Shown: piece by piece, positions 1 through 6,255 of the stretch
How the letters are laid out: each line of letters begins with the position of its first letter
Position numbering within the stretch: the first letter of the stretch is position 1
Source: an uncultured Candidatus Udaeobacter sp.
Lineage (GTDB): Bacteria > Verrucomicrobiota > Verrucomicrobiia > Chthoniobacterales > UBA10450
Length of the DNA stretch: 6,255 nt
Assembly (NCBI GenBank): GCA_955652715.1
Contig: CATPBS010000131.1
Span: forward strand, 1 to 6,255
Direction of reading: 5' to 3'
The notes under the pieces: model-generated
Databases searched by the model: none
Told to the model about the DNA's origin: nothing
What the model saw: the letters and a program-made list of their open reading frames with translations, nothing else
Translations under genes and position numbers: made by a program

Positions 1-2
1 GA

Positions 3-1268
3 TTGAACGCCCGATCCATCGATTTCTCGCATTGTAAAATTCAACTCGGCGACGAGCCCCCTCCGACTTTCACCTTTGAGGCTGAGGAAATCGGCGGCGG
101 CCGAAATGAGCTCTTCACCCTGAACTCTGTTCTCGACGGCAAGTTCCACGTGGAACAACTTCCCTGTTGGATAACTGCTACGACGCGGACGACGCATGAA
201 ATCGTGCGGGCAAATCTTCACCGCTCACCGCTTTACGCGGGGCGCATAAAAGGCACGGGCCCGCGGTATTGCCCTTCAATCGAAGATAAGGTTGTCAAGT
301 TTGCAGACAAAACTTCGCATCAGATCTTTCTCGAGCCAGAAGGACGCCATACGCGAGAGTACTATGTGAACGGAATCTCGACTAGCCTGCCCTACGACGT
401 ACAAATCGAACTAGTGCACAGCATTCCTGGCTTAGAGAAGGCTGAGATCATGCGGCCCGGCTATGCTGTAGAATATGATTATTTCCCTCCGACCCAGCTT
501 TTTCCTACGTTGGAAACTAAGCTAGTCAGCAGCCTCTATTTTGCGGGCCAGGTTAACGGCACCTCGGGGTATGAAGAAGCAGCCGCCCAAGGGTTAATCG
601 CGGGCGCTAACGCCGCTTTGAAAGTTCAGGGCCGTTCACCATTTGTCCTCGACAGGACAGAAGCGTACATCGGGGTTTTGATCGACGATCTAGTTACGAA
701 AGGGACGGAAGAGCCATATCGCATGTTTACAAGCCGAGCTGAGGATCGACTGTTTCTGCGGCACGATAATGCCGATCAGCGCTTGACCGAGCGTGCATTT
801 AGGGTGGGGTTAGTTCGCAAAGGCCGCTATGAATGTTTTCAGAACAAAATGCGTCTCCTTGAAGAAACCCGGTCCACGGCTATTGAGACGAAGCTGCGAG
901 GCATTCCAATATCGCAGTGGTTTAAAAGGCCGGATTTTGGCGTGCAGGATTTGCCTCCCGAGATTCTTCCCTGTGTGCCCGCTGCCATTTGGGAGCTAGT
1001 CGAAACAGATTTCAAGTACGAGGGCTATGCGGCGCGGCAATCTGAACAAAATCGACAGCTCGCACGCAAGAACGAGCAAATTATCCCGGATGGGCTGGAC
1101 TATAGCGAGATCGCCGGGCTGCGTTCCGAGACGAGACAGAGATTGGCAACTTTGCGTCCCACCTCGCTTGGCCAAGCCGCACGCATAAGTGGGATCACTC
1201 CAGCGGATGTTGCTATTATATCTATTTGGCTGTCGAAGAATCGCTTACATAACAACATACCGCGCTAA
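3..1268 (+). CDS. mnmG: tRNA uridine-5-carboxymethylaminomethyl(34) synthesis enzyme MnmG (GidA), 5' end cut off by the window
   Basis: MnmG is the FAD-dependent partner of the GTPase MnmE. Together they install the (carboxymethyl)aminomethyl group on U34 of certain tRNAs in the cytoplasm. The visible 421 codons hold both family signatures: [11 protein letters not shown] at residues 86-96, whose Cys90 matches the conserved catalytic cysteine, and [17 protein letters not shown] at 181-197. [11 protein letters not shown] follows at 237-247, and the C-terminal helical MnmE/tRNA-binding part carries KYEGYAARQ (338-346) and [14 protein letters not shown] (390-403). E. coli MnmG is about 629 residues, so roughly the first 200, including the FAD-binding GxGxxG motif, lie outside the window. 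The TTG at position 3 is an internal codon, because the residues after it align to the family's internal 'ARTIDF' segment. Compared with E. coli as I remember it, about 17 extra residues lie around 28-50. plsY starts 30 bp downstream on the same strand. Family assignment is near certain. Confidence 0.97.
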   Translation: MNARSIDFSHCKIQLGDEPPPTFTFEAEEIGGGRNELFTLNSVLDGKFHVEQLPCWITATTRTTHEIVRANLHRSPLYAGRIKGTGPRYCPSIEDKVVKFADKTSHQIFLEPEGRHTREYYVNGISTSLPYDVQIELVHSIPGLEKAEIMRPGYAVEYDYFPPTQLFPTLETKLVSSLYFAGQVNGTSGYEEAAAQGLIAGANAALKVQGRSPFVLDRTEAYIGVLIDDLVTKGTEEPYRMFTSRAEDRLFLRHDNADQRLTERAFRVGLVRKGRYECFQNKMRLLEETRSTAIETKLRGIPISQWFKRPDFGVQDLPPEILPCVPAAIWELVETDFKYEGYAARQSEQNRQLARKNEQIIPDGLDYSEIAGLRSETRQRLATLRPTSLGQAARISGITPADVAIISIWLSKNRLHNNIPR

Positions 1269-1298
1269 AGCAAGCCTCCAGTTCGTAACGACCCATTC

Positions 1299-1925
1299 AT
1301 GCTCACGTTGGCCTTAGTACTGGTCGTAAGTTTTCTATTGGGATCGATTCCTTTCGGCTATCTGGCTGGTCGGATCGCAGGGATCGACATCCGCAAGGCT
1401 GGCAGCGGTAACATTGGCGCGACAAACGTGGTGCGGGTCCTCGGGAAACGATACGGCTATCCAGTGTTCGTCCTGGATTTCTTAAAGGGTCTAGGCGCGG
1501 TAAGGATTTCCATCGCAATCGCCTCAGGCGTGCGGCCGGAATGGGCTACACCAGAGATGTTTGGAGTCGTCGCGGCGGTATCTAGTGTCATCGGGCATTC
1601 TTTTCCACCGTGGCTGAACTTCCGGGGTGGAAAGGGCGTTGCTACCTCTGCCGGAGCTCTTTTCGGGCTGATGCCGCTCGCGACGCTGGTTGGCATCGCC
1701 ATTTGGATATTGGTCTTCTGGTTAACGCGCTATGTCTCAGTGGCGTCTGTGGCAACTGCCGTCGCGCTGCCGCTCGTGATTTCCATTATGACTCGCCTGG
1801 ATCAAAGCCAAGGGAACGCTTTATTTTACTCGTCACTCTGTATCGCGGCAGTTGTCATTTGGAGGCACCGTTCAAATCTTTCCCGGCTAATGCGGGGTAG
1901 CGAACCACGCTTTACTCGGAAGTGA
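1299..1925 (+). CDS. plsY: Acyl-phosphate:glycerol-3-phosphate acyltransferase PlsY
   Basis: PlsY is an inner-membrane enzyme that moves an acyl chain from acyl-phosphate (made by PlsX) to the 1-position of glycerol-3-phosphate. The product is lysophosphatidate, the first committed step of phospholipid synthesis. The 208-residue protein has the expected length and the three conserved cytoplasmic motifs. These are GSIPFGY with SGNIGATN (residues 15-21 and 36-43), GHSFPPWLNFRGGKGVAT (99-116), and a C-terminal HRSNLSRLMRGSE (190-202). Hydrophobic membrane segments fall near 1-20, 54-76, 85-103, 118-141, 147-164 and 174-188. The ATG at 1299 places the first membrane segment at the N-terminus as in the family, but no Shine-Dalgarno sequence precedes it. 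The stop codon overlaps the gpsA start by 4 bp (GTGA), so the enzyme and the supplier of its substrate are probably translationally coupled. mnmG upstream is probably co-transcribed. Confidence 0.96.
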   Translation: MLTLALVLVVSFLLGSIPFGYLAGRIAGIDIRKAGSGNIGATNVVRVLGKRYGYPVFVLDFLKGLGAVRISIAIASGVRPEWATPEMFGVVAAVSSVIGHSFPPWLNFRGGKGVATSAGALFGLMPLATLVGIAIWILVFWLTRYVSVASVATAVALPLVISIMTRLDQSQGNALFYSSLCIAAVVIWRHRSNLSRLMRGSEPRFTRK

Positions 1926-2920
1926 AGATCAAGACAGCAATCTTGGGTGCGGGTGCTTGGGGGACGGCATTGGCTTGGTTGTGGGGTAAAGACGGACGCC
2001 AAATTTCACTTTGGGGTCACAACGTCGCTCGCGTGATGCGTATGCAAAAAATGCGGGAAAACCACGATTATCTTCCGGGAGTTAAATTACCTGAGTCAGT
2101 GGACGTTACATCCGAACTGAGCGATTGCGGCGAAGCGGATCTCATTGTTTTTGTTACCCCATCAACTGCGTTGCGTGAGATCGCGACCCGCCTGCAAAAA
2201 CTGATCGTTAATCCGCGCGCTCTATTCCTGAGTTGCACTAAAGGGGTGGAGCATTTGACTGGGATGCGGATGAGCCAAATCATCCGCGAAGTTTTCCCGG
2301 GCCACGGAATCGCAGTCTTATCGGGCCCAAACCTCGCCGTCGAAATCGCGCAAAATCTCCCCACCGCGACAGTTATTGGCTGCGATGAGGTTAATTACGC
2401 GGCGAGTCTGCAAAACATCCTGGGCAGTTCGCGGTTTCGCATTTACACCAGTCAAGATGTCGTTTCTATCGAGTTGGGCGGCGCGTTGAAAAACGTCTTC
2501 GCCCTGGCAGCAGGAATCAGCGATGGTCTTGGACTTGGGGACAATTCCAAAGCGGCGTTGGTCACTCGATCGCTGGCCGAACTCGTTCGGCTCGGGATTG
2601 CTATGGGCGGCAACGCGAATGCCTTTTACGGGTTAAGCGGTGCAGGCGATCTGATTGTGACCTGCTATAGTGAGCGCAGTCGGAATCACACCGTCGGGAA
2701 ACGTTTGGGGCGAGGCGAACCAGTCGCTCAGATTATCCGGTCGATGCAAGCGGTGGCCGAAGGGATTCCGACCGCGCGAAGCGCGTGGGAATGCGCGCGG
2801 CGATTGAATATCGCCACGCCTATCATCGATCAGATATACGCAGTGCTGTACGAGGAGAAAAAACCGACCGTCGCGCTGGAAGAACTGCTGAGGCGCGAGC
2901 AAAAAGCGGAACAACTGTAG
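1922..2920 (+). CDS. gpsA: NAD(P)-dependent glycerol-3-phosphate dehydrogenase GpsA
   Basis: GpsA is a cytoplasmic enzyme that reduces dihydroxyacetone phosphate to sn-glycerol-3-phosphate, the backbone for phospholipids and the substrate of PlsY encoded just upstream. The 332 residues match the family length. The N-terminal Rossmann fold shows GAGAWGTALA at 9-18 (dinucleotide binding). SCTKGVE follows at 104-110, with a conserved lysine at 106. SGPNLAVEIAQNLPT lies at 134-148. ELGGALKNVFALAAGI (184-199) carries the likely catalytic Lys190. GLGLGDNSKAAL (202-213) and GLSGAGDLIVTCYSERSRN (237-255) form the C-terminal substrate domain. The start is a GTG inside the last codons of plsY, in the overlap GTGA. 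This start puts the glycine-rich loop at the usual distance from the N-terminus. No Shine-Dalgarno motif is evident, which fits re-initiation after plsY. The gene ends 21 bp before the convergent purN stop codon. Confidence 0.97.
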   Translation: MKIKTAILGAGAWGTALAWLWGKDGRQISLWGHNVARVMRMQKMRENHDYLPGVKLPESVDVTSELSDCGEADLIVFVTPSTALREIATRLQKLIVNPRALFLSCTKGVEHLTGMRMSQIIREVFPGHGIAVLSGPNLAVEIAQNLPTATVIGCDEVNYAASLQNILGSSRFRIYTSQDVVSIELGGALKNVFALAAGISDGLGLGDNSKAALVTRSLAELVRLGIAMGGNANAFYGLSGAGDLIVTCYSERSRNHTVGKRLGRGEPVAQIIRSMQAVAEGIPTARSAWECARRLNIATPIIDQIYAVLYEEKKPTVALEELLRREQKAEQL

Positions 2921-2935
2921 CGGTCCAAGTTACAG
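2915..2935 (+). terminator. Weak hairpin at the gpsA/purN convergent junction, possible terminator
   Basis: CTGTAGC and GTTACAG form a 7-bp stem with one G-U pair around a 7-nt loop (ggtccaa), followed by ACTTT. The left arm includes the gpsA stop codon. On the plus strand the stem is GC-poor and the T-tract short, so this is at best a weak intrinsic terminator for the mnmG-plsY-gpsA transcript. Read from the minus strand the G-U pair becomes a C-A mismatch, leaving 5 continuous pairs, followed by TTGTT, so activity for purN is less likely. It could be chance. Confidence 0.3.
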
Positions 2936-2941
2936 ACTTTG

Positions 2942-3526
2942 CTATTGATATTTTTCGCAAAATTCAGCGATCACCGCCAGGTACAATTGGCGCTCAGCGA
3001 TTTGAATCCGCGCGTGCAGAGTTTCGGGCGTTTCGTCAGGCAAGATTACTACCTCCCGCTGAGCGATGATTTGCCCGTGGTCGATTTTCTCGTCGACATA
3101 ATGCACCGTGCAGCCCGTCACAGTTTCGCCGGCTTCGAGAGCTTGTTTCCATGCTTCAAGACCCGGAAACTTTGGCAGAAGCGACGGATGGATGTTGATA
3201 ATACGCTGGGGGAATGCCTTGAGCATCGGCGCGTGCAACACCCGCATGAAACCGGCGAGGACCACAAGATGAACGCCGGCTTCGCGCAACATTTTCACAA
3301 GGTCCTCTTCTGCTTCCGGCTCCAGACGCGTGCGAAATCGACCGGGCGGCAAATACGCATTCGCAACGGAAAACTCGCGCGCGATTTCAAGGATCGGCGC
3401 GTCCAGCACATCCGAAATTACGACACGCGTTTCTGCAGGAAGGTCGCCGGAGCGGATGCGTTCGAGAATCGCCCGGCAGTTGCTTCCTCTTCCCGATCCG
3501 AGAATTGCAATTGGTAACCGTTTCAC
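2942..3526 (-). CDS. purN: Phosphoribosylglycinamide formyltransferase PurN
   Basis: PurN transfers a formyl group from 10-formyltetrahydrofolate to glycinamide ribonucleotide (GAR) in de novo purine synthesis, in the cytoplasm. The 194-residue protein has normal length. GSGRGSN at residues 10-16 is the phosphate-binding loop for GAR. INIHPSLLP at 110-118 gives catalytic Asn111 and His113. VHYVDEKIDHGQII (141-154) gives catalytic Asp149, matching the Asn/His/Asp set of E. coli PurN. Before these, AGFMRVL (91-97) is the folate-site strand. The start is GTG: an in-frame TAG lies 45 bp upstream (3569-3571) and no other start codon occurs between it and the GTG. No Shine-Dalgarno motif is visible. 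It lies 55 bp downstream of rfaE2 on the same strand and is probably co-transcribed, although the two pathways are unrelated. It converges on gpsA. Confidence 0.96.
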   Translation of the reverse strand: MKRLPIAILGSGRGSNCRAILERIRSGDLPAETRVVISDVLDAPILEIAREFSVANAYLPPGRFRTRLEPEAEEDLVKMLREAGVHLVVLAGFMRVLHAPMLKAFPQRIINIHPSLLPKFPGLEAWKQALEAGETVTGCTVHYVDEKIDHGQIIAQREVVILPDETPETLHARIQIAERQLYLAVIAEFCEKYQ

Positions 3527-3581
3527 CGATGGATTCTGCGTTTGTCCATTAACCGAGACGAATTGGAGCTAGCGATAAATT

Positions 3582-4067
3582 TCAGCTCTTGGTTCTGCAT
3601 ATTTGTTCGATTAAACGCGAAGTCGAATAGCCGGCCTCAAACGGAATGAGGCGAACCTCCGCGCCAATTTCCTTCAACACTGCGCGCTCCTCTTCGTTCA
3701 ATGTTTCGGAGCTGTAATCGCCACCTTTGACATAAATGGCAGGCCTGATCGCAGCAATAAATCGCGTCGCCCGGATTTGTGGAAAAATCGTGACCAGATC
3801 TACGCACTGCAAAGCGGCGAGAACCTCCGCGCGATCGCTCTCCGTTGTAATGGGACGGCCGATTCCTTTCAACTCGCGGACTGAACGGTCGCCATTCAAC
3901 CCGACTGCCAGGAAATCGCCGAGCGCACGCGCAGCTTGCAAATACCGCACGTGCCCGACGTGCAGCACATCGAAACAGCCGTTTGTAGCCACCAGCTTTT
4001 TCCCAGCAGCACGCAGTTTGTCGCAGAGATCAGAAAGTTGATCAAGATCGACGACTTTTGCGCTCAT
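3582..4067 (-). CDS. rfaE2: D-glycero-beta-D-manno-heptose 1-phosphate adenylyltransferase (single-domain RfaE2/HldC)
   Basis: This nucleotidyltransferase joins AMP from ATP to heptose-1-phosphate to give ADP-heptose, the precursor of the lipopolysaccharide inner core. The 161 residues match the C-terminal domain of bifunctional HldE and stand alone here. TNGCFDVLHVGHVRYLQAA (28-46) contains the HxGH nucleotidyltransferase signature (HVGH, 36-39). GLNGDRSVRELKG (56-68) and GRPITTESDRAEVLAAL (70-86) continue the fold. VKGGDYS (113-119) and YSTSRLIEQI (147-156) are the characteristic late motifs. The ATG at 4067 lies just before the domain and has no visible Shine-Dalgarno sequence. The matching kinase domain is not in this window, so a separate HldA would be expected elsewhere. 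The nearest alternatives are related cytidylyltransferases such as TagD-like glycerol-3-phosphate cytidylyltransferase, but the KGGDY and STSRLI motifs favour RfaE2. purN follows 55 bp downstream. Confidence 0.87.
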   Translation of the reverse strand: MSAKVVDLDQLSDLCDKLRAAGKKLVATNGCFDVLHVGHVRYLQAARALGDFLAVGLNGDRSVRELKGIGRPITTESDRAEVLAALQCVDLVTIFPQIRATRFIAAIRPAIYVKGGDYSSETLNEEERAVLKEIGAEVRLIPFEAGYSTSRLIEQICRTKS

Positions 4068-4216
4068 GCGTTGGTTAATCAGACCAAACAGTATCGTTTA
4101 AAAGCTAAAAAGCTGGGCGAAAATTTCCAAACCGAACTGGAAAATATGGCTCCTTGCAGCATTGTGCGGCAATATTGACGGTTGGTCTTTTACCAGCTTG
4201 CGCAACCTTGTCGAAA
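4068..4216. promoter_or_regulatory. AT-rich divergent intergenic region between rfaE2 and the DUF4912 gene
   Basis: This 149-bp stretch separates the minus-strand rfaE2-purN pair from the forward DUF4912 gene and is the only obvious place for both promoters. Its first half is clearly AT-rich (4097-4147) and contains a short direct repeat of AAAGCT. On the minus strand a TTGGAA (4130-4125) and a TAGCTT (4107-4102) are 17 bp apart. The second box matches the sigma-70 -10 consensus at only three of six positions, so I give it little weight. Another -10-like GATACT lies at 4095-4090 without a good -35. On the forward strand I found no convincing promoter pair. The right part would be coding if the DUF4912 protein starts at TTG 4154. 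Confidence 0.3.
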
Positions 4217-5062
4217 GTGACGAAAAGAAAAACAAACGGCAGCGCGCAAACATTGAAGCGCGGCGACGGCTTCCGCATTTCCAGGAAACCCGTGTTGCAC
4301 GCTACCGAAGAGTACCGACCGAACGACGGTGGCGACAGCGTGAGCCTACCGCACGTCTACGGCCCGCCAATACTGTTCGCCATCGCACGCGATTCGCGCA
4401 CCATTTTCGCCAGCTGGAGTATCGATTGGCCGTCAATGTTTGCAAAAGCGTTGCCAGTGGATCGAGAGGTCCATCTTCGGGTGTATCGTGCAGACGGTCT
4501 CGAAGAAAAAAGCGTGGCGGTCGAACCCATGGCCGCGATGCATTACGTCACAATACCGGGACCGCATGGCTCTTACCGTGTTGAGATCGGATATTATCAA
4601 CCCGCGGACGTCTGGCATTCGGTGGCGACGTCGAACGAGGTTTTGATGCCGCCCAACAGTATCGCTGAAACAGCAGAACTGGATCTTGCTACGATTCCGC
4701 TCCACGTCAGTTTCCAACAACTCGTCGATCTGTTCGGAACAAGTGATACCGCATTGGCAAGTGTGCTTTCGCGATTTCAAAAACGCGCATTGAACAGTGA
4801 GGAGCCAAGAGCGCCGAGGCCAGGACAGACAAAAACTCTTGGTAAGCTAAACGTTTCGCCGTCTGAGATCGCAGCGGCGTGGCGCGCTTTTAGCGAGGTC
4901 GATACCGAAAAGCTCACGCGGCGCACCGACGCGCTTCTTGGCTTCGGCTCAACCAGTCCACCGCGCGGATTGGTAGCAGCAGTTGGAAATAGGCGTCGCA
5001 ACTACCCGGTCAGCTTCATCCCCTCCGGCAATTCTGGTGGTGGCGCGTTGATGCGACTGTGA
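4217..5062 (+). CDS. DUF4912 domain-containing protein of unknown function
   Basis: From GTG 4217 this is a 281-residue protein. It has a basic N-terminus starting TKRKTNG and a DUF4912-like domain at about residues 44-146, recognised by LPHVYGPPILFAIARDSRTIF followed by aromatic-rich strands (SWSIDW, HLRVYRADG, YRVEIGYY). A hydrophilic helical tail ends in a Gly/Ser-rich segment. I know no biochemical role for DUF4912 and assign none. The frame is open back to TTG 4154, which would add 21 residues including a weak lipobox-like LLPAC. I prefer GTG 4217 because third-position GC is about 43 percent in the 21 codons before it and about 69 percent in the 32 after it, and because the upstream extension lacks the basic n-region of a signal peptide. 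TTG codons at 4175, 4208 and 4253 are other options. No Shine-Dalgarno motif decides it. The last 19 codons and the stop overlap the 3' end of the permease gene on the other strand. Confidence 0.75.
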   Translation: MTKRKTNGSAQTLKRGDGFRISRKPVLHATEEYRPNDGGDSVSLPHVYGPPILFAIARDSRTIFASWSIDWPSMFAKALPVDREVHLRVYRADGLEEKSVAVEPMAAMHYVTIPGPHGSYRVEIGYYQPADVWHSVATSNEVLMPPNSIAETAELDLATIPLHVSFQQLVDLFGTSDTALASVLSRFQKRALNSEEPRAPRPGQTKTLGKLNVSPSEIAAAWRAFSEVDTEKLTRRTDALLGFGSTSPPRGLVAAVGNRRRNYPVSFIPSGNSGGGALMRL

Positions 5063-6255
5063 TGCTTCCCGTAGCTGAAGTAGAAGATGAATCCAATCAG
5101 CAACCAGACGATCAGCCGCATCCAGTTCGTCCATCCGAGACCGTAGATCATCGCGCCGCACACGATGATGCCCAGTGTGGCGACAACAGGCGCCGCCGGC
5201 ACGCGGAACCCGCGTTCTAGATCAGGACGCCGCGCCCGTAAGATCCATATGCCGGCACAGACGAGGATGAAGGCGAACAGGGTGCCGATGCTGGTCATCT
5301 CACCGGTGACGTCCGCCGGCACGAACGCCGCGATCAGGCCGATGAAGACAAAAAAGAGCAGGTTCGATTTGTAGGGCGTTCTAAACCGCGGATGCACGTC
5401 CGAAAAAATCCTCGGCACAAGTCCGTCGCGACTCATCGAAAAAAAGACGCGCGACTGCCCGAGCAACAGCACCAGAATAACCGACGAGAATCCAGCGAGG
5501 ATCGCGATCGTCACTGACCTGGAGAGCCACTCGTACCCGTGCATGTATTTGGTGATCGCGAATGCGACCGACGCTTCACGACCGGCCGAGCGAAAATCCT
5601 GCACTGTGGCCACGCCGCTCAGAACGTAAGCGAACAACACATAAAGAACCGTGCAAATGGCCAGCGAGCCAAGAATCCCAATAGGCATGTCGCGCTTTGG
5701 ATTCCTCGCTTCCTGCGCGGCGGTCGAGACAGCATCGAAGCCGATGTAGGCGAAGAAAACCACGCCGGCTGCGCCCAGAATACCTAGGATTCCGCCGTAG
5801 GCGTGGGTGATCCCTTGCGGTGTAACGTAAGTAGTTGCCGCCGGAATCAACGGTGTGTGGTTCGCCGGATTGATGAAGCTCCACCCAATTCCGATGAAGA
5901 GCAGCACGATGGTTGTTTTCAAGACAACGATCAGTCCATTAACGAAAGCCGATTCCTTCGTACCGCGAATCAGCAGAAGGGTCAGCACCAGCAGGATGAC
6001 CACCGCCGGGACATTCATAATTCCGTGTAACCCTGCGGGGTCATGTTCGAAAGGTGAGTGCGACCACTGGTACGGAATGCGCATCCCGAACCACTCGAGC
6101 ACGCGATTCGCATATTCGCTCCAGGCGATGGCGACCGTCGCTGCCGCCACGGCGTATTCGAGGATCAAATCCCACCCAATGATCCATGCGACCAGCTCGC
6201 CCATCGTGACGTACGAGTAGGTGTAGGCGCTCCCCGCGAGCGGGATCATGGAGGC
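5002..6255 (-). CDS. APC-family (CAT/YfnA-type) amino acid permease, N-terminus cut off by the window
   Basis: This is an inner-membrane secondary transporter of the amino acid-polyamine-organocation superfamily, closest to the cationic amino acid transporter (CAT/YfnA) group. The substrate cannot be read from sequence. Numbered from the Met codon at 6249, GSAYTYSYVTMGE (6-18) and WIIGWDLILEYAV (22-34) match CAT membrane segment 3. FFAYIGFDAVSTAAQEARNPKRDMPIG (165-191, noted here by its key residues F170-Asp172 and the NPKRD turn) is the typical segment 6 and following loop. GQSRVFFSMSRDGLVP (264-279) is the conserved loop after segment 8. About ten membrane segments are visible against 12 in the family, the last near 377-393. 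The Met at 6249 is not the start, because Ala-Ser codons continue in frame to the window end. About 70-80 residues are missing. The TAG stop lies inside the DUF4912 gene, giving a 61-bp tail-to-tail overlap. Confidence 0.92.
   Translation of the reverse strand, partial: ASMIPLAGSAYTYSYVTMGELVAWIIGWDLILEYAVAAATVAIAWSEYANRVLEWFGMRIPYQWSHSPFEHDPAGLHGIMNVPAVVILLVLTLLLIRGTKESAFVNGLIVVLKTTIVLLFIGIGWSFINPANHTPLIPAATTYVTPQGITHAYGGILGILGAAGVVFFAYIGFDAVSTAAQEARNPKRDMPIGILGSLAICTVLYVLFAYVLSGVATVQDFRSAGREASVAFAITKYMHGYEWLSRSVTIAILAGFSSVILVLLLGQSRVFFSMSRDGLVPRIFSDVHPRFRTPYKSNLLFFVFIGLIAAFVPADVTGEMTSIGTLFAFILVCAGIWILRARRPDLERGFRVPAAPVVATLGIIVCGAMIYGLGWTNWMRLIVWLLIGFIFYFSYGKHHSRINAPPPELPEGMKLTG

Noticed and set aside
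3..5. TTG as the start codon of the first gene
   Set aside because: The residues that follow align inside MnmG, about 200 residues after its real start, so the gene is truncated by the window edge.
2939..3517. Long forward open frame (192 codons) opposite purN
   Set aside because: It mirrors the purN coding frame almost exactly, shows no family motif, and has the Arg/His/Phe-rich composition typical of antisense shadow frames. purN has all its catalytic residues.
3547..3549. ATG upstream of purN on the minus strand
   Set aside because: It is 23 bp upstream of the GTG start and therefore out of frame.
3527..3586. GAGCT...AGCTC inverted repeat at the rfaE2/purN junction as a terminator
   Set aside because: The stem is only 5 bp with a 13-nt loop and no T-tract follows on the minus strand.
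4154..4216. Signal peptide and lipobox at the TTG 4154 start of the DUF4912 protein
   Set aside because: There is no basic residue before the hydrophobic stretch, which is short, and the codon bias differs from the body of the gene. I keep it only as an alternative start.
4162..4584. Forward open frame of 140 codons inside the DUF4912 gene
   Set aside because: It is extremely Arg-rich with no domain, as expected for a shifted frame of the real gene. The DUF4912 frame is intact, so there is no need for a frameshift.
5539..6220. Forward open frames opposite the permease gene
   Set aside because: They are complementary to conserved membrane segments of the permease and show no motif of their own.
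1..6255. Mobile element, CRISPR array, tRNA, toxin-antitoxin or defence system
   Set aside because: I saw no transposase or integrase motif, no regular repeats with spacers, no tRNA cloverleaf, and no paired small genes. Nearly all of the window is taken up by the seven genes described.

Overview
The window looks like ordinary chromosomal DNA from a Gram-negative bacterium of moderate GC content. My best guess is a soil-type member of the Verrucomicrobiota (Spartobacteria/Chthoniobacterales-like). The basis is a single-domain heptose-1-phosphate adenylyltransferase beside purN, a DUF4912 protein, an extra segment in MnmG compared with E. coli, and gene starts without Shine-Dalgarno sequences. 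This placement is inference from memory and needs a phylogenetic test.

Layout. Three forward genes fill about the first half. They are the 3' two-thirds of mnmG (tRNA wobble-uridine modification), plsY (acyl-phosphate:glycerol-3-phosphate acyltransferase) and gpsA (glycerol-3-phosphate dehydrogenase). A short convergent junction of 21 bp follows, with a weak hairpin at the end of gpsA. Next come two minus-strand genes, rfaE2/hldC (ADP-heptose synthesis for lipopolysaccharide) and, downstream of it, purN (purine synthesis). An AT-rich divergent intergenic region separates rfaE2 from a forward DUF4912 gene of unknown function. The window ends with a minus-strand APC-family amino acid permease that lacks its N-terminus at the window edge. 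The permease converges on the DUF4912 gene with a 61-bp overlap of their 3' ends.

How the genes work together. GpsA makes the sn-glycerol-3-phosphate that PlsY acylates, and the two reading frames overlap by 4 bp, so the start of phospholipid synthesis is probably translated as a coupled unit. RfaE2 supplies activated heptose for the outer-membrane core, and PurN supplies the first formyl transfer of purine synthesis. No functional tie between those two is evident beyond sharing a likely transcript.

I found no mobile element, CRISPR array, tRNA, rRNA or defence cassette, and nothing that amounts to a new system. The least explained parts are the DUF4912 protein with its unclear start, the 3' overlap with the permease, and the absence of Shine-Dalgarno motifs at every visible start.
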